A stretch of DNA of 13,800 nt from Candidatus Nitrosopolaris nunavutensis (lineage in GTDB: Archaea; Thermoproteota; Nitrososphaeria; Nitrososphaerales; Nitrososphaeraceae): NCBI GenBank assembly GCA_002501855.1, contig DAOM01000353.1, forward strand, positions 1 through 13,800, written 5' to 3'. Shown here in pieces: positions 13,072 through 13,800 of the stretch. Numbering within the stretch: the first letter of the stretch is position 1; each line of letters begins with the position of its first letter. The notes beneath the pieces were generated by a model. That model was not told the origin of the DNA and made no database searches. It saw only the letters and a program-made list of their open reading frames with translations. Position numbers and translations under genes: made by a program.

Positions 13072-13797
13072 TTAGGTTTTTTGTAAGTCGACGATATTAA
13101 TCGAACAATAATTTTCCCTTGTAGTTCTGCTCACAGCCATATTGTAGTTGTATATTTTTTCAGAATATTCTTTTAGCACGGGTTGAATAGAACCTAACGA
13201 TTTACTTGCATAAAAGCCAGGACAATCACCGGTTAATTGAAACGTAGCATGAATGACAGCTTTTCCTTTATCAGACTCAATCCATGAAGCGAAGGGATAC
13301 AGCCAGCAGACCCCCGGTTTTTCGGGATGAATTCCACAGTAACCGCTAGCATCCAGGAATCTGCACGGAAGCGGAAAGCCGTCCTCCGCTTCCTTTTCGT
13401 CAGAATTCCTTTTCAGCGAAAGCATTGTAAGCGTTGTTATAATATTGCCGAACGATTCTTGTTCCTCCCAGCTTGAGATTCGGGTTTCAGTCCTGATAAA
13501 CTCAGTTTTTGAAAGATAACCCATCTTCTTGGCAATTATTTCGATATCATCTTTTGTAAGTGGCAATCTTCCTTGCCGCTCGCAACAATTGTGACAATCT
13601 GGCCACAAACACTTCCACAACACGTAGAGGTTATCATCTGCCAGTGTCGGAATGTGAAAAACGACTCCATTAACTTGTAGCGCTGTATCAACCACGTCAT
13701 CTCTTTTGCCAAGATGTAGATCGGATATTTGTGGATCTATCCTCCACCTTTTAGAAAGCAGTTCAAGAGAATGTTTTACAGAATTATCAGCTTCCAT
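13072..13797 (-). CDS. YkgJ-family cysteine-cluster protein
   Basis: A 241-residue protein of the YkgJ/zinc-or-iron-chelating family. The first Cys group is C63, C68, C71 and C72 (CLWPDCHNCCERQGRLPL), followed by PLPCRFLDASGYCGIHPEKP and GVCWLYPF, then TGDCPGFY. This matches the family's pattern CxxCC, then CxIH-x-KP-x-C-x-x-YP, thought to bind Zn or an Fe-S cluster; the biochemical role is unknown. The first in-window ATG is 13795-13797, three bases from the edge, and the sole codon beyond it (CAT) is not a stop, so the true start may lie outside. It converges with the zinc-finger gene. Confidence 0.85.
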   Translation of the reverse strand: MEADNSVKHSLELLSKRWRIDPQISDLHLGKRDDVVDTALQVNGVVFHIPTLADDNLYVLWKCLWPDCHNCCERQGRLPLTKDDIEIIAKKMGYLSKTEFIRTETRISSWEEQESFGNIITTLTMLSLKRNSDEKEAEDGFPLPCRFLDASGYCGIHPEKPGVCWLYPFASWIESDKGKAVIHATFQLTGDCPGFYASKSLGSIQPVLKEYSEKIYNYNMAVSRTTRENYCSINIVDLQKT

Positions 13798-13800
13798 ATG

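Noticed and set aside
12989..13075. 28-residue ORF (MDAAIEASVATKLYSRSFAS and on)
   Set aside because: Too short, no motif, no promoter, and it runs into the end of the convergent YkgJ-type gene.

Overview
The window looks like a piece of an ammonia-oxidising archaeon (Nitrososphaerota/Thaumarchaeota, probably Nitrososphaerales-like). The informational genes are archaeal or archaeal/eukaryotic in type: eL19, eL32, NAC, an MCT-1-like PUA protein, MBF1, the tRNA methylase Trm56 and the archaeal D-aminoacyl-tRNA deacylase DtdA. They sit next to a ferredoxin-type siroheme reductase, an archaeal Fe/Mn superoxide dismutase and very small zinc-finger proteins. Several starts have TATA-like boxes rather than Shine-Dalgarno sites. 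The first 24 bases are not genomic: they carry the Nextera/Tn5 mosaic-end adapter, so the contig begins at a library artefact.

Layout, left to right. (1) 25-1239: the C-terminal end of an unrecognised + strand protein; a tiny CxxC peptide on the - strand; then a two-gene - strand operon, PUA protein followed by NAC, probably ribosome-linked. (2) 1358-4534: a + strand group of AbrB-PhoU regulator, MBF1, the GTPase HflX and Trm56. Trm56 appears to start at a CTG that overlaps the hflX stop; the first ATG would remove conserved sequence. (3) 4535-5063: non-coding or decayed DNA, including a probable - strand pseudogene. (4) 5064-7790: a siroheme reductase plus a tandem rhodanese. Active-site residues point to sulfite rather than nitrite as substrate, which fits the sulfurtransferase partner. 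(5) 8023-9415: DtdA and a Nudix hydrolase. (6) 9416-10990: about 1.6 kb without an intact recognisable gene, but with several stretches that read like protein interrupted by stops or frameshifts. (7) 11006-11905: eL32 and eL19 on the - strand, without the usual spc-operon partners. (8) 12137-13797: Fe/Mn SOD, a 46-residue C2H2 zinc-finger protein, and a YkgJ-type cysteine-cluster protein reaching the window end.

The intact genes serve translation and tRNA quality (PUA, NAC, HflX, Trm56, DtdA, eL19, eL32), transcription (MBF1, AbrB-PhoU), sulfur assimilation (siroheme reductase, rhodanese) and oxidative defence (SOD). I see no phage, CRISPR, insertion sequence, rRNA or tRNA gene. I do not see a convincing new multi-gene system. 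The best leads are the substrate of the 'nirA' gene with its rhodanese partner, the non-AUG start of Trm56, the cluster of decayed reading frames, and the tiny zinc-finger genes.
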